This document shows, in pieces, positions 16,659 to 24,940 of a DNA stretch of 64,000 nt. Position 1 is the first letter of the stretch. Every line of letters starts with the position of its first letter. The stretch covers positions 62,001 to 126,000 of the forward strand of contig NZ_AUCT01000017.1 in the NCBI RefSeq assembly GCF_000429905.1, given 5' to 3'. A program made the translations under genes and the position numbers. The DNA comes from Desulfatibacillum aliphaticivorans DSM 15576 (lineage in GTDB: Bacteria > Desulfobacterota > Desulfobacteria > Desulfobacterales > Desulfatibacillaceae). The notes under the pieces were generated by a model. That model was not told the origin of the DNA and searched no databases. It worked only from the letters and a program-made list of their open reading frames with translations.

Positions 16659-17522
16659 TCAAATATTTTTCAGCTTGATATCACTCAACACAGGAAGGTT
16701 GGTGCATCTGCAGAATGGATGTGTCGGTTGCCCCGGAAATTTATCAATTGGGAAGGTTTTACCATTGAGCGGACCACAGACCGGACAGGTCCGCTCGTCA
16801 CCCATGGTCATCCACTCCAGCTTTTCAATTCCGACATGCTGGTGAAACTTGAGTCGCCCCATGTTGTGCGCCCGCAACACCTCGGTCCGGGCGATCATTT
16901 CCATACGGTACTGCGCCTTGCTGAAGACTTTTGTTCCGGCCTGCTTGAAGGAGTCTTTGTAGATGACAACCCGTCCGAGGTCCCGGACAATTTCATCCGT
17001 ACCTTTTCCTTCTATTATTCCCTGCATGATGACGCGCTTTATGCCGTCGGCCAGTTCCCGATTTACGTCACCGGCCAGCGTCATGTTGTACTGGGTCATG
17101 AAGTCGAGGGCATTGGTATCGACGATGGAGAATACTTTGGTTGCCAGTTTGTCGATGCCATCAGGCTTGATGTCGGCATAGAAAGGCAGTGATGCGGATG
17201 TCAGCTCGGTGATGCCCTGAGCAATGCCACCTTTGAACGCGTCCTTGGTGCTTTTGCGGAAAACAACCGTCTGGTCCCGCTTCAACTGGCTCAGTATCTC
17301 GTTCAGCTCTTCCTGCAGCTTTTCCAGACCTTTCAAAGCAGCAAGCTTGTTGTCCGGCAGAGATCCCAGACTGCGGTATTTCAAAATGGCCTGAGCCACT
17401 TCCTGTTCAGCCTTGTTGAGGGACTGAGTCAGTTGGGCGGTAATGGAATCATTGTAACGATTGCGGGATTTCAGGCTCTTGAGCGTTGCCGCCTGAATGC
17501 GCTCTTTAAGGTCGGAGGGCAT
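16659..17522 (-). CDS. Phage head morphogenesis protein (SPP1 gp7/Mu F-like)
   Basis: The product is 287 residues. The second half has the family hallmark: R-M-E-M-I-A-R-T-E-V-L-R-A-H-N, W-M-T-M-G-D-E-R-T-C-P-V-C, and the end P-T-H-P-F-C-R-C with paired cysteines. These minor capsid proteins bind portal or DNA near the portal and are ejected or used in assembly. The gene follows the portal with a two-base gap. Confidence 0.85.
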   Translation of the reverse strand: MPSDLKERIQAATLKSLKSRNRYNDSITAQLTQSLNKAEQEVAQAILKYRSLGSLPDNKLAALKGLEKLQEELNEILSQLKRDQTVVFRKSTKDAFKGGIAQGITELTSASLPFYADIKPDGIDKLATKVFSIVDTNALDFMTQYNMTLAGDVNRELADGIKRVIMQGIIEGKGTDEIVRDLGRVVIYKDSFKQAGTKVFSKAQYRMEMIARTEVLRAHNMGRLKFHQHVGIEKLEWMTMGDERTCPVCGPLNGKTFPIDKFPGQPTHPFCRCTNLPVLSDIKLKNI

Positions 17523-17524
17523 GA

Positions 17525-19030
17525 TCAGGATTCCCGGCGGTCAATGAATCGACAGGCCGGGGAATCGAAGGTGCGCTCGCTGTTGTGTACCCGGCAACGG
17601 TTGGAATCGGGATTGAAGTGGCTGCATTCATCACACAAGGAAGTTGCCGCCGTTGCTTCCAGCTCCTCAGAATACTGATGGTGGGCCTCAGTATCGAGAT
17701 CATTACCATCAGCGGGAATGCCGAGCATCTTTCTGGCGCTGGGCACACTCATGATGCCAGACACCACCATGTCGACGACCGGCTTTACCTGTTTTTCATC
17801 CATCAGGTCGATGTTCTTGCGCTCGGTCTCACAGTTGGCGGCCTCGATATCAGGGTCCAGATCCATCTTGAGCTGCAGGCTGGAACGGCTGATCAGTTTA
17901 CGGTCATAGAGTTCGATGAGCAGCTTCTTAAAGTCGACGGCATCGCTTGGATCGAGGTCGTTGAAGATGAACTGCAGGGACTTGTCGGCGTGGCCTTTCA
18001 GTTCCATCCAGTCATCGAAGACCCAGTCGAGCAGTTTACGGGCGGCCTGTTTGATCTCCCGGATCATGACCATCATCTTCTGCATACTCACAGAGGCCGT
18101 GGCAAAGTTAGGACCGTCTCCGGTCACCAAGGAACGGGAAAGGCCAAGAGCCACCACAATGTCTTCTTTGACCTCCTTGACCTTGTCCTCGACGTTGAGA
18201 ACCTGGCCGTCGGTGCCGTGAGTTTCCACATTCACATAAAACGGGACCACAAGGCCGCTTTTCATATCCATCTTGTTGACCATGTCACGGACCTGTTCCA
18301 GCATTCGCTGGTCCGGCATTACCATCTTCTGTCCGAAGGCACCGCCCACTTTGAGCAAGCGGAACGGCGTGGCCCAACGCTTGGCAATAGCCTGTTCGGC
18401 GCGGCGGTAGTCACGCAGCAGTTCAATGGCTTGAAACGCGGGAAGAACCAGTGAGTTCCCTCGTGGTGAAAAGCCCGGGGCATCCCATTTCAAGTGGATG
18501 ACCTGATCCACCGGAAGATCGATGGGATCGCTGGCCGATCCTGAATCTTCGGCGTACTGCTTGGCTTCGATAAGCTCGCCTTGGGCATACTTCACCTTTA
18601 CGGATACCGGATTGACGCATACCACTTCCTCGATGTCCTGACCGGAAGTTGCATATCGCTTGAAGCCGACGGCATCGCCTTTGACCAGCAACTGAAGAAT
18701 CATGTCCTTTATGAACTCCGAGACATCGAGTCGCCATGCAGCGTTGACTGCATCATCTTTCAGCGTCTCGTCATCGCTGGTGATTTTGATCTCATCCCCG
18801 ACCGCAAAGGTGCGCCATGAATTGACGCAGTTCTTTACCAGCGGCTCTTCGACATAGTATTCCCAAGCCTTTCTGGCTCGCTCTTCCCATGTGGCCGGAA
18901 CCGCGTCCGAAGCGTTCACCTTGCTAAAGGCAGATGCGTCGAGGGCTGCCGCTGCGGCCATGGGCACAATGGCGTATCCATTGGATTCGTTGTCAGGCTG
19001 CTCGGTATCTGGCTGGGCGTTTGTATCCAC
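17525..19030 (-). CDS. Portal protein
   Basis: The product is 501 residues, starting at a GTG at 19030 with AGAGGA upstream. The pattern D-A-V-N-A-A-W, L-V-K-G-D-A-V-G-F-K-R-Y, a long clip and stem region and F-N-D-L-D-P-S-D-A belongs to the portal family that forms the DNA gate and terminase dock. The C-terminal 45 residues carry a C-x2-C, C and C set, so a small zinc-binding tail is possible. It stands between large terminase and head morphogenesis genes. Confidence 0.85.
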   Translation of the reverse strand: MDTNAQPDTEQPDNESNGYAIVPMAAAAALDASAFSKVNASDAVPATWEERARKAWEYYVEEPLVKNCVNSWRTFAVGDEIKITSDDETLKDDAVNAAWRLDVSEFIKDMILQLLVKGDAVGFKRYATSGQDIEEVVCVNPVSVKVKYAQGELIEAKQYAEDSGSASDPIDLPVDQVIHLKWDAPGFSPRGNSLVLPAFQAIELLRDYRRAEQAIAKRWATPFRLLKVGGAFGQKMVMPDQRMLEQVRDMVNKMDMKSGLVVPFYVNVETHGTDGQVLNVEDKVKEVKEDIVVALGLSRSLVTGDGPNFATASVSMQKMMVMIREIKQAARKLLDWVFDDWMELKGHADKSLQFIFNDLDPSDAVDFKKLLIELYDRKLISRSSLQLKMDLDPDIEAANCETERKNIDLMDEKQVKPVVDMVVSGIMSVPSARKMLGIPADGNDLDTEAHHQYSEELEATAATSLCDECSHFNPDSNRCRVHNSERTFDSPACRFIDRRES

Positions 19031-19105
19031 GTAATCCTCTCGGGTTATTTCCGGTTTAACTGCCGCACATCTCCCCGCTGTGGGGCGATCACGGCAACAC
19101 AGGGG

Positions 19106-19136
19106 TTACTTACCGGAGGGAGAGGAAAAACGTCGG
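19106..19136 (-). promoter_or_regulatory. Bipartite repeat element, copy 5
   Basis: Minus strand: CCGACG, 14 bases, CCGGTAAGTAA. It is ten bases after the terminase stop and 76 bases before the portal GTG. Confidence 0.7.
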
Positions 19137-19145
19137 GAAGGCGGG

Positions 19146-20669
19146 TTAAATAAAGACCGGCTCTGTCAGAACAGGTTTGAGCCAGACGGTCTCCTCACCG
19201 GCAAGGTCGAGGTTGCCTTGCTCCCGAATGAGCATGGCACAGCGGACCGCGTCGATGATGTGGTCGTTGCCTTTGGAGTAGATGATCTTACCGTCCCGCA
19301 GGGTGTACGTCTGGGTGGTGAACTGGTCTTCAATTTCCAGATCGTCTGACGGGAAGATGATCTGTTTGCGCTGGAGGGCACCGTTAATCAGGCTGGTCAT
19401 CAGCTCTTTTGTCCGCTTCTTGATCTCCTTGCCATCGCGGATGGTGAGCCGGGTCATACCGCCGAAGTCGAAGCCTTTCAATCTGCCTCCCAGTTCCAGC
19501 TCTTTGTATTTGTCGAGAGTCAGCAGTTCCTGCACCACGGCCAGACCGTTGCCTCCATTGTCCACGCCGATTCCCGCCGGAGTGAAATAGCGCTCGAGCA
19601 GTGCGATGGTCTGGGCAATGTGCGGATACGAAACATGCTCCATGTGAATACGCAGCACCAGCTTCAGGATGCTGCGATCACCCACCTCGGCTTCCTGAAA
19701 GATAACCAGCTCGGTCGGGTCATTGGTATATCCAAGGTCACCGCCAATCCAGAATAACCCGGTTCGGGGCGTGAGGTTGAGCAGCAGTTCAAGCCGGTCA
19801 TAGGCAGCTTCCTCCGTTTCACAATCACGCAGCTCGGTATCGGTAATGGTGACCTTCTGATATTCCAGTAATTCCTGTCGGCAGAGATTGAACTGCTCCA
19901 CGTTGAACGTCCCGTATGAGGGTTTTCCGTGTTCCCCGGCAACCTCATGCTGCCAGCCCGAGGTGTCTTTGCCGCCATAAAACTCCAGCAGCTCCGATTC
20001 ACGTTCAGCGGTCCAGAACGGGTTGAGCCATGAAGCCCAGCGGAACACCTTGAATTGTTCCGACAGGGTCAGCCGATAGTAGGTGGTGTTTCGCAGGCCA
20101 TTGGGGGTGGAATAGATTTTCAGGCGGCCGCCTGTTTTCAAGCATTGTCTGAGCGCCTTCCATGCACGCTCGGAAAGCCACGCGCCTTCATCTACCCAAA
20201 CCCGGTCTACATGAAGCGAGCGGAATGCATCGCCATACGCACCAGCCGGACGGAAATAGATCACGGAGCCATTGGTAAACTCCAGTCGGAAGTATGGCTT
20301 CCGGGTTATTTTGGGTTTACCGTATTTCGAGATGGCAATGCTGTTCATCAAGTCTTCATTGTGATCCAGCTGGTACTCAAGTTCTTCGATTACTGTGTCA
20401 AGATGTCCCTGATGAGGAGCGGCAATCAATCCCTTTCCGCCGCGAGTCGTGAAGGCATAGTGCAGTGCATCCGTTGAGAGCACGATCGACTTGCCAACAT
20501 CACGGCCATCGAGGTGGATGATGTTTTTGTGGGAGCAGCGGAGATCTTCCTTCTGATGGTCCCAATACGACCGTGCCGAACCGTCGCGGTTGTAGAGATA
20601 TGCTTGTCCCCACAAAACCGGGTCACGGAGTGTTTCGGCCAGTCTGCGCTCCTTATCAGAGACACCCAT
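19146..20669 (-). CDS. Terminase large subunit
   Basis: The product is 507 residues from the ATG at 20669, which overlaps the preceding stop as TGATG and has AAGGA before it. The ATPase part shows Walker A G-R-D-V-G-K-S and Walker B V-D-R-V-W-V-D-E-G; the RNase H-like nuclease part shows G-G-D-L-G-Y-T-N-D-P-T and the late H-I-I-D-A-V-R-C acid. It cuts and pumps phage DNA into heads. Its small subunit candidate is 2.5 kb upstream, split off by a plus-strand island. Confidence 0.9.
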   Translation of the reverse strand: MGVSDKERRLAETLRDPVLWGQAYLYNRDGSARSYWDHQKEDLRCSHKNIIHLDGRDVGKSIVLSTDALHYAFTTRGGKGLIAAPHQGHLDTVIEELEYQLDHNEDLMNSIAISKYGKPKITRKPYFRLEFTNGSVIYFRPAGAYGDAFRSLHVDRVWVDEGAWLSERAWKALRQCLKTGGRLKIYSTPNGLRNTTYYRLTLSEQFKVFRWASWLNPFWTAERESELLEFYGGKDTSGWQHEVAGEHGKPSYGTFNVEQFNLCRQELLEYQKVTITDTELRDCETEEAAYDRLELLLNLTPRTGLFWIGGDLGYTNDPTELVIFQEAEVGDRSILKLVLRIHMEHVSYPHIAQTIALLERYFTPAGIGVDNGGNGLAVVQELLTLDKYKELELGGRLKGFDFGGMTRLTIRDGKEIKKRTKELMTSLINGALQRKQIIFPSDDLEIEDQFTTQTYTLRDGKIIYSKGNDHIIDAVRCAMLIREQGNLDLAGEETVWLKPVLTEPVFI

Positions 20670-20947
20670 CAATTCATTCCTTTGCGGATGGCAATTCCAA
20701 GAACCGAGGAGATCAGCTCTGTGAGGATCTGCTGGACCGCCAATGTGTTCGTCCTGTTACTGACAGCCTCCTCGATATCCAGAATGGCCTGATCGAGCTC
20801 CTGCCATTCCACGTATTTCTGCCGGGCGGCTTCCATACGTTCGAATGCGTCATCTATGCGCCCGGCCGCCAGCTCAGAGCCGATATCGACCAGTGCCTGT
20901 CCGGCCTCCCGGATCGCATCGCTGTTTTGTTCGAGTATTTGTTTCAT
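20669..20947 (-). CDS. Small helical hypothetical phage protein
   Basis: The product is 92 residues, almost all helical and acidic, with heptad-like spacing and a short hydrophobic end (I-L-T-E-L-I-S-S-V-L-G-I-A-I-R). No family is recognised. It is coupled by four-base overlaps to a lipoprotein upstream and terminase downstream. With the lipoprotein it could form a lysis pair, but this is a guess from place only. Confidence 0.55.
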   Translation of the reverse strand: MKQILEQNSDAIREAGQALVDIGSELAAGRIDDAFERMEAARQKYVEWQELDQAILDIEEAVSNRTNTLAVQQILTELISSVLGIAIRKGMN

Positions 20948-21216
20948 TGTTCACTGTCCTCCGGATTTGTGTTCGCCCAGCTATCCAGTGAATCAATGGC
21001 CTTCTGCAGACGCAGGCCGATTCCGACCAGACGCTCCGCATCCGGGTGGTTGGATTCAACCAGAGCTTTGTTTGCCTCCCGGACATATTCCGGGGTGTAG
21101 CGGTTCAGGGTGGATGTTGCCGACTGAATCTGCTCAGGCGGTCTGTACGTGGCGCAGCCAGCAACCATACCGGCCAGCGTCAATGGGATTACCCATTCGA
21201 GTGCTTTCTTTAACAT
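20944..21216 (-). CDS. Small lipoprotein, possible spanin-like protein
   Basis: The product is 90 residues with a clear lipoprotein signal: K-K, hydrophobic core, then lipobox A-G-M-V-A-G-C with Cys near residue 21. The mature part is short and helical. Phage lipoproteins of this size are often outer-membrane spanin subunits (Rz1), which finish lysis, but Rz1 is usually Pro-rich and this one is not. It is the first gene of the terminase unit. Confidence 0.6.
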   Translation of the reverse strand: MLKKALEWVIPLTLAGMVAGCATYRPPEQIQSATSTLNRYTPEYVREANKALVESNHPDAERLVGIGLRLQKAIDSLDSWANTNPEDSEQ

Positions 21217-21356
21217 GTTGCGCTCCTTTGTTTTAGGGCTGTCGTTTTAATGCAGAAACATCTCTGCAAATACTTGATTTCCAAGAGGATATAAGCGTCA
21301 TTGGACATGACGCGGGACGGTCCCGCAGAACTATAAACCGAAGCAGGAGACGCCCC
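21217..21356. promoter_or_regulatory. Divergent control region with two hairpins
   Basis: The 140 bases between the leftward lipoprotein gene and the rightward recombinase operon contain GCGTCAT-tggac-ATGACGC followed directly by GCGGGAC-GGTCCCGC, and an AGGAG before the ATG at 21357. Promoters for both directions are expected here; no convincing hexamers were settled. Confidence 0.4.
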
Positions 21357-21554
21357 ATGAAACAGGTAAAAAACAGTGACGACGCCAGAACAGCCTACAA
21401 AAAGCGCCAGGACAACATTGCCGAGTACATCCAGCAGATTCAGCAGAAGCTGGCCGCAGATGCCGGGCAATCGAATATCAACTGGGCGCATGTCGGGTCG
21501 CTCGGGCATGTCGAAGAGCTGCTCCAGCAGATCGAGGGACATCTGTCCCGTTAA
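21357..21554 (+). CDS. Small hypothetical protein preceding the tyrosine recombinases
   Basis: The product is 65 residues, helical, with Q-Q-I-Q-Q-K-L and the ending G-H-V-E-E-L-L-Q-Q-I-E-G-H-L-S-R. It has a good AGGAGA site. I know of similar small proteins near integrases in related bacteria but cannot name a function; an excision or accessory factor is possible. It is the first gene of the only plus-strand unit in the middle of the phage. Confidence 0.6.
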   Translation: MKQVKNSDDARTAYKKRQDNIAEYIQQIQQKLAADAGQSNINWAHVGSLGHVEELLQQIEGHLSR

Positions 21555-21559
21555 TAACC

Positions 21560-21577
21560 GCCCCTTCGGGGCTTTCT
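21560..21577 (+). terminator. Small hairpin after 21357-21554
   Basis: GCCCC-TTC-GGGGC followed by TTTCT, five base pairs only. It could act as a weak terminator or attenuator before the recombinase genes. Confidence 0.35.
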
Positions 21578-21617
21578 GGGTTAAGCCACCAGCTTCACAA
21601 ACAAAGGAGTTAATGCC

Positions 21618-21989
21618 ATGACAGAAATGACCATCCATGAAACCACAGCCGCCTTCATCAACCATCTTCGGGAGAACGGCAAAAAGGAGCGGACGCTCTA
21701 CACCTACCGGAAGGACCTCGATCTCATCGAGGGATACTTCGGCAAAGACAAGAAGCTTCAGGAGCTGCGTATCACGCAGGTTGGAAAGTTCCTCAAATGC
21801 GATGCGCTGCTGAAGCTCGGAAACGGCAATGCCCGGGCCGAAAGAACCGTCGCCAAGACCATCCGCGTGTTCCGGATGATGCTGGTCTGGGCCAAGGATT
21901 CCGGATTTATCGATGAGCTGCCGCTGCCCAAGAGCACCCCGATGGGACACAGCAAGCAGACGGAGGTGACCGATGCCGAACAGCAGTGA
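21618..21989 (+). CDS. Core-binding-domain-only tyrosine recombinase homologue
   Basis: The product is 123 residues with the SAM-like N-terminal core-binding domain of phage integrases (F-I-N-H-L-R-E-N-G, T-L-Y-T-Y-R-K-D-L, L-V-W-A-K-D-S-G-F-I) and no catalytic domain. It overlaps the next gene, a full recombinase, by 17 bases. It may modulate DNA binding of the full enzyme or act as a directionality factor. It is too neat, with its own ribosome site and coupled stop, to be simple decay. Confidence 0.65.
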   Translation: MTEMTIHETTAAFINHLRENGKKERTLYTYRKDLDLIEGYFGKDKKLQELRITQVGKFLKCDALLKLGNGNARAERTVAKTIRVFRMMLVWAKDSGFIDELPLPKSTPMGHSKQTEVTDAEQQ

Positions 21990-22881
21990 TCGACTGGAAG
22001 CGGCCATAGAGCGGTTCTGTGCCCACCTGTCGGCCGAAAACAAAGCGGAAGGGACTGTGACCGCATACCGGCGGGATCTGCGACTGGTGGCCTGTGTGGC
22101 CGAATCCTTCCAGCCCGGACTCTGCTGCCAAGATGTGACACCCGGCCTGCTGGATCGGGCTTTATCCTCGCCAGAGATTTTGACCACAAACTCGGGAGCA
22201 CGATCCCCGGCATCGGTGCATCGGTTGAAGGCGGCGGTCCGTTCCTTCTTCACTTGGACTACCGATGCCGGGCTTACATCTGAAAACCCGGCCCGGGCGG
22301 TTCGCATGAAAAGGCTGGCGCAGAAGCCGCCGGTGTTTCTTACGGCTTCAGAAAAGAAGGCATTGCTGAAAGAGGTAAAAGGCCGCACGGGCTTTGCCGG
22401 AATGCGTGATCGGGTCATGATCGAAGTCCTGCTCGGCACCGGTATCCGCATCGGTGAGCTTGAAGCGCTGGACACAGATGATATCGACCTCGATGCAAAG
22501 CATCTGAGAGTCAGAGCCAAAGGGAATGTGGTGCAGGTCAAGTTCATAAAAACCGACCTCCGAATCCTGCTGAAAAGATATTTGAAAGAACGATCCCGGC
22601 AAAGCACAACGCCATGCAGCGCACTGTTTCTGTCCAATAGAGGAACACGTCTTTGCCAGCGGCAGATAGCCAACCGGATAGCCTTGTGGCTGAAGAAAGC
22701 CGGTATTGAAAAGAACCTGACTCCGCATGGCCTGCGACATACCTTTGCAACCCACCTTTACGGGGCCACCAGTGACCTGCTTGTCGTGCAGAGGGCGCTG
22801 GGGCACCGGGATATTTCAACGACCCAGATTTACACTCACCTTGTCGATGGTCAGCTTGAGGATGCTCTTGAAAGACTGTGA
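21973..22881 (+). CDS. Tyrosine recombinase/integrase (XerC/D-like)
   Basis: The product is 302 residues, the length of XerC/XerD. The catalytic set is complete: R159 in T-G-I-R-I-G-E-L, K184, H252 and R255 in H-G-L-R-H-T-F, H278 in L-G-H-R-D, and Tyr287 in Y-T-H-L. The N-terminal part is a core-binding domain like that of its upstream partner. It may be the integrase of the phage or of a smaller island placed between the terminase genes. Confidence 0.9.
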   Translation: MPNSSDRLEAAIERFCAHLSAENKAEGTVTAYRRDLRLVACVAESFQPGLCCQDVTPGLLDRALSSPEILTTNSGARSPASVHRLKAAVRSFFTWTTDAGLTSENPARAVRMKRLAQKPPVFLTASEKKALLKEVKGRTGFAGMRDRVMIEVLLGTGIRIGELEALDTDDIDLDAKHLRVRAKGNVVQVKFIKTDLRILLKRYLKERSRQSTTPCSALFLSNRGTRLCQRQIANRIALWLKKAGIEKNLTPHGLRHTFATHLYGATSDLLVVQRALGHRDISTTQIYTHLVDGQLEDALERL

Positions 22882-22954
22882 CAGCATCCTTGACCTGAAC
22901 ATCCGGAGCGGCTCCTGCTGCTCCTTTTTCGTTCCCGGGCCGCATATTAAAATT

Positions 22955-23070
22955 GCGGCATATGCCGTTATGCGCGAACAAGGCCATACAGGCCACTTTG
23001 GGATTTATGGCGTTATGTGCGCATAAGCCAATAAAGTTGATTTTCTTATGTATGGTCTTATGCGCATAGG
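22955..23070. promoter_or_regulatory. Cluster of palindromic operator-like sites
   Basis: The stretch holds GGCATATGCC (22957-22966), TTATGCGC (22968-22975), TTATGTGCGCATAA flanked by GGC and GCC (23013-23026), and TTATGCGCATA (23058-23068). All share TTATG-C-G-C or CATAA arms. The 310 bases from 22882 to 23192 hold no gene I can support. Repressor operators or recombinase accessory sites are the best readings. Confidence 0.5.
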
Positions 23071-23192
23071 ATTGGAGGGAACCGATGCTGAACCGATGGT
23101 TCGCACCTTTCATTTGAGAAATTTTACTTAACTGAAATTTCCGGGAACACGTCTTATCTGAAATTCCTGTCATCTTGAGCCTCCATAACTGC

Positions 23193-23726
23193 CTAATCCT
23201 TCGCGCTCTTTCTTTTCGAGGCTCTGGTGTTATCTGAACTTTTTTTCGGCTTTTTCACGGAAGCGGTCTTCTGGGCGGCGGCTTCACTCACTTTTTCAAG
23301 AAGAGCGGAGGCCCATTCGGCAGGAGACGTCTGCGGACCTTTCGGCTCCTCACCCTCGCGGGCAATCTTGGTGGTCTTGAGATCCTTCATGTGACAGCGG
23401 ATCATCCGGTCGAGACTTTCGGCGGCCTGTGTGTTTCCTTCGATCTGTGCCCGGACCAGCTTTACCGAGTAGATGCCCACCAGCTCGACCTGCAGAAAGT
23501 CGCTGGATTTGTTGAACTGAAAGTCCTCGTGCAGCTTTTCGATGATGCTGTCGAACATGACCTTTTCTTCCGGAGTCAGGCAGCGGTCGGCAAAGATGCC
23601 ATGCTTGAGCGTGCGAAGGTTTCCTTCTTTAGCTCCCGCTTTGCTCTTTGCCTGATCATGGTCTGTCCGGCCCTCATTCCGATGCCAGCGATCCAGATTC
23701 TGTTCGTCTTTTTTTGTAACGCCCAA
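23193..23726 (-). CDS. Probable terminase small subunit
   Basis: The product is 177 residues from a TTG at 23726 with GGAGA upstream. The motif G-A-K-E-G-N-L-R-T-L-K-H-G-I-F near residue 31 is the G-N-x-x-A-L-K-H-G signature of small-terminase-like phage proteins. A long central helical part and a Lys/Ser-rich tail follow. It lies upstream of the large terminase with an island between. DNA recognition for packaging is the likely role. Confidence 0.6.
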   Translation of the reverse strand: MGVTKKDEQNLDRWHRNEGRTDHDQAKSKAGAKEGNLRTLKHGIFADRCLTPEEKVMFDSIIEKLHEDFQFNKSSDFLQVELVGIYSVKLVRAQIEGNTQAAESLDRMIRCHMKDLKTTKIAREGEEPKGPQTSPAEWASALLEKVSEAAAQKTASVKKPKKSSDNTRASKRKSAKD

Positions 23727-23814
23727 GGCTCATCTCCGGTTTATCAATTTTGTTTCCAAATTTCGGGGTTCGGGGCGGAAGGCAGATTTAGCCCGTTTTC
23801 CCGAACCACAAGCC

Positions 23815-23845
23815 TTACATACCGGAAGAGTCCTCAACCTGTCGG
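23815..23845 (-). promoter_or_regulatory. Bipartite repeat element, copy 6
   Basis: Minus strand: CCGACA, 14 bases, CCGGTATGTAA. It overlaps the last codons and the TAA of the CD3324-like gene and lies 89 bases before the small terminase start. Confidence 0.7.
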
Positions 23846-24090
23846 GCGTCGGTTTCCTTTCTGTGGTCCGCGAGGATCTGATTGACCCTACGACGTGTGA
23901 TACCGGCAAGGCTGGCAATTTCATCGGTTTCGATTCCCTGACTTTTGAGGGCGATAACCAGCTGTCTGCGCTCCTTGTAAAAGCTGCCCGGTGCGGGAAT
24001 CCAAAGGATGCCGGAATGATGCTTCTGCACTTCCTTGAGAAGCTCTCTCGGGAGGATGTGTTCGGCATTGGCGTATTTCTTAATGCTCAT
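23815..24090 (-). CDS. CD3324/Mor-like helix-turn-helix regulator
   Basis: The product is 91 residues. The start Y-A-N-A-E-H-I-L-P-R-E-L-L-K-E-V-Q-K and the later helix-turn-helix G-I-E-T-D-E-I-A-S-L-A-G-I-T-R-R-R-V-N-Q-I-L fit the CD3324 family, related to the Mor/C activators that switch on Mu middle and late genes. It is a candidate activator acting at the repeated element, which lies inside its own 3' end. It overlaps the preceding gene by 11 bases. Confidence 0.65.
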   Translation of the reverse strand: MSIKKYANAEHILPRELLKEVQKHHSGILWIPAPGSFYKERRQLVIALKSQGIETDEIASLAGITRRRVNQILADHRKETDARQVEDSSGM

Positions 24091-24868
24091 GATTGTTCTC
24101 CACTTTCTTTAGCCACGGCTGCGGAACATCCGGGTTATGAAACCTGAGCGTGCTGGGGCGCGGGGTGTCCGGGCTGTGGATAATTTCGATATTCTTTTCT
24201 GTTACGGCACCAATCTTTCGATCACCGCCGACAAAGCAGACCAGCCCGTAATCCTGACCGCAGGGGAACCGATATCGTCCCTGATTCTGGTAAAGCCTGG
24301 CTTCAGACCATTTCTTGGACATGGCTTCCTCCTTGATTGCATCAACTTTGGCCAATGCTTCCGCACTGACTTGCTCTATACAATTCCAAGCTTCTTCTGG
24401 CGGATAAATCCAGTTGTTCTTGGGAGGTTCTGCAGGTTTCTCAGGTTTTGCCGGAACATGACGGGGAGCTTGGTAATTCTGTGGGCTGAACTGCCGGGAT
24501 GCCTGCTGTAGAGATTCCTTGCCGAATTTCTGAACGGCATATTCCTGAAGCGGGTTGAATCGGCTTTTCAGGCTTTCCCATGTTGATTCAGGAAGCTTAC
24601 CGGCTTTGAAAGTGGACTGGGCTGCCAGCATGCGTGACCGGAGCCATGCGAAATACTCCGGCTCGAGACGTCGATAGATTTTGCCATTGTATTCAACGTC
24701 ACTGGCGGACGTGACGGCCCAGTCGAATTGTGCGGTATCCAGATCGGTGGATACAAAAAGATCGGGCTCCGGTGCGCTGCTGTCATTTTCAGCAGGCGGA
24801 GCAGCTTGTTGGGAAGGCTCACACTCAGGGGAATCGAGATGCGTGAGCATGGTTTGTAAAAGGCTCAT
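24080..24868 (-). CDS. Hypothetical phage protein, 262 residues
   Basis: No family recognised. Residues 1-45 are low-complexity; a middle domain has Y-R-R-L-E-P-E-Y-F-A-W-L-R-S-R-M, as in small proteins found near phage primases; then a Pro-rich linker and a C-terminal part with R-Y-R-F-P-C-G-Q-D-Y-G-L-V. It begins with a GGAGG site 39 bases after a bipartite element copy and is the first gene left of the iteron array. Confidence 0.5.
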   Translation of the reverse strand: MSLLQTMLTHLDSPECEPSQQAAPPAENDSSAPEPDLFVSTDLDTAQFDWAVTSASDVEYNGKIYRRLEPEYFAWLRSRMLAAQSTFKAGKLPESTWESLKSRFNPLQEYAVQKFGKESLQQASRQFSPQNYQAPRHVPAKPEKPAEPPKNNWIYPPEEAWNCIEQVSAEALAKVDAIKEEAMSKKWSEARLYQNQGRYRFPCGQDYGLVCFVGGDRKIGAVTEKNIEIIHSPDTPRPSTLRFHNPDVPQPWLKKVENNHEH

Positions 24869-24906
24869 GGGTGACCTCCGGAAGTTCGGGTTTATTTTTC
24901 TTCCCG

Positions 24907-24937
24907 TTACTTACCGGAGCCGGAGCCTGAGTGTCGG
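24907..24937 (-). promoter_or_regulatory. Bipartite repeat element, copy 7
   Basis: Minus strand: CCGACA, 14 bases, CCGGTAAGTAA. It lies between the iteron array and the start of the 262-residue gene, 39 bases from its ATG. Confidence 0.75.
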
Positions 24938-24940
24938 ATG

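Noticed and set aside
21210..22673. 487-residue minus-strand frame across the recombinase genes.
   Set aside because: The plus-strand tyrosine recombinase has all catalytic residues; the antisense frame has none.
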